A stretch of DNA of 5,890 nucleotides from positions 1-5,890 of the forward strand of contig VSOH01000105.1 of the NCBI GenBank assembly GCA_009774735.1, written 5' to 3'. This stretch comes from Clostridiales bacterium. Lineage in GTDB: Bacteria; Bacillota_A; Clostridia; Oscillospirales; Acutalibacteraceae. The notes below the pieces were generated by a model that saw only the letters and a program-made list of their open reading frames with translations, made no database searches and was not told the DNA's origin. The number at the start of each line of letters is the position of its first letter. Within the stretch, counting starts at the first letter, position 1. This document shows positions 5,607 to 5,890 of this stretch, in pieces. Position numbers and translations under genes: made by a program.

Positions 5607-5890
5607 GAATTTAAGATATTGGCTGTGGCTGCAGAAAGCACTTGGCGAGGGTGCCTATCTCAGCAGGATTGTTGATGAGTTCGGCTCTGCAAAGGCGCTT
5701 TATGATGCAAATATTCTTGAGTGGAGAATGTCCCCGAATTTAACAGCAAGACAGATTGACAGACTTGGTGAAACCGATATTCATTCGGTCGACGAAATAA
5801 TTTATACCTGCAAAAGTAATAATTGGCAGATAATTGATTATGATGATAACAGATACCCGAAAAGACTGAAGGAAATTATCAATCCTCCTG
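5599..5890 (+). CDS. dprA: DNA-processing protein DprA (N-terminal part, cut by window edge)
   Basis: DprA binds incoming single-stranded DNA in natural transformation and loads RecA onto it. Only the first 97 codons are present. The N-terminal helical (SAM/HhH-like) region is visible as YWLWLQKALGEG (7-18) followed by a helix with FGSAKALYDA (28-37). Then comes the family signature at the entry to the Rossmann-type domain, YPKRLKEIINPP (86-97), matching the usual YPxxLxxIxxPP. The defining ssDNA-binding Rossmann motifs lie beyond the edge. The ATG sits inside the end of the methyltransferase gene (ATGAGTGA, 8-bp overlap), with GGGAG at 5584-5588 ten bases before it, so translation is probably coupled. 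Many non-competent Clostridia keep dprA, so its presence does not prove competence. The reading frame is open to the window end. Confidence 0.88.
   Translation, partial: MSENLRYWLWLQKALGEGAYLSRIVDEFGSAKALYDANILEWRMSPNLTARQIDRLGETDIHSVDEIIYTCKSNNWQIIDYDDNRYPKRLKEIINPP

Noticed and set aside
1..5890. Search for mobile elements, tRNA/rRNA, CRISPR repeats, toxin-antitoxin or defence genes
   Set aside because: No transposase, integrase, clover-leaf pattern, regularly spaced repeat or defence-type domain was seen; all of the sequence is accounted for by core genes and short regulatory gaps.

Overview
The window looks like ordinary chromosome from a low-GC Gram-positive anaerobe, most likely a member of the Clostridia. 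GC is around 40% by eye. The reasons are AGGAG/GGAGG ribosome binding sites, U-tract hairpin terminators, very AT-rich intergenic gaps, a full-length formate--tetrahydrofolate ligase, and TsaE/TsaB encoded side by side as in many Firmicutes. The species cannot be named from this sequence alone; an Oscillospiraceae/Ruminococcaceae-like gut commensal is a guess. There are seven genes: six complete and one cut by the right edge.

Layout. Positions 7-50 hold a strong hairpin terminator that closes a plus-strand gene lying off the left edge. A RodA/FtsW-family cell-wall polymerase gene runs leftwards from 1261 to 113. The 154-bp AT-rich gap from 1262 to 1415 holds divergent promoters, one for rodA and an extended -10 promoter for the rightward operon. 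That operon is fhs (1416-3083), tsaE (3083-3514), tsaB (3514-4185) and rpiB (4190-4639). The first three genes overlap by one base each (TGATG, TAATG) and rpiB follows 4 nt after tsaB. A hairpin plus U-tract at 4654-4695 ends it. After a 184-bp AT-rich gap with its own promoter comes a SpoU/TrmH-family RNA ribose methyltransferase (4824-5606), which overlaps the start of dprA by 8 bp. dprA runs off the right edge.

How the genes fit together. fhs makes 10-formyl-THF, which supplies purine synthesis and initiator Met-tRNA formylation. TsaE and TsaB are two of the four bacterial proteins that install t6A37 on ANN-decoding tRNAs; their partners TsaC and TsaD are not in the window. RpiB interconverts ribulose-5-P and ribose-5-P, supplying nucleotide synthesis. 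The operon can therefore be read as a growth-linked set (one-carbon units, ribose phosphate, tRNA modification), but that reading is inference from gene order. The methyltransferase modifies RNA, probably rRNA, and DprA handles single-stranded DNA in transformation.

I found no mobile element, CRISPR array, RNA gene or credible novel system. The points worth a second look are the gene order fhs-tsaE-tsaB-rpiB without tsaD/rimI, departures from consensus in RodA, Fhs and RpiB motifs, and the compact divergent promoter region.
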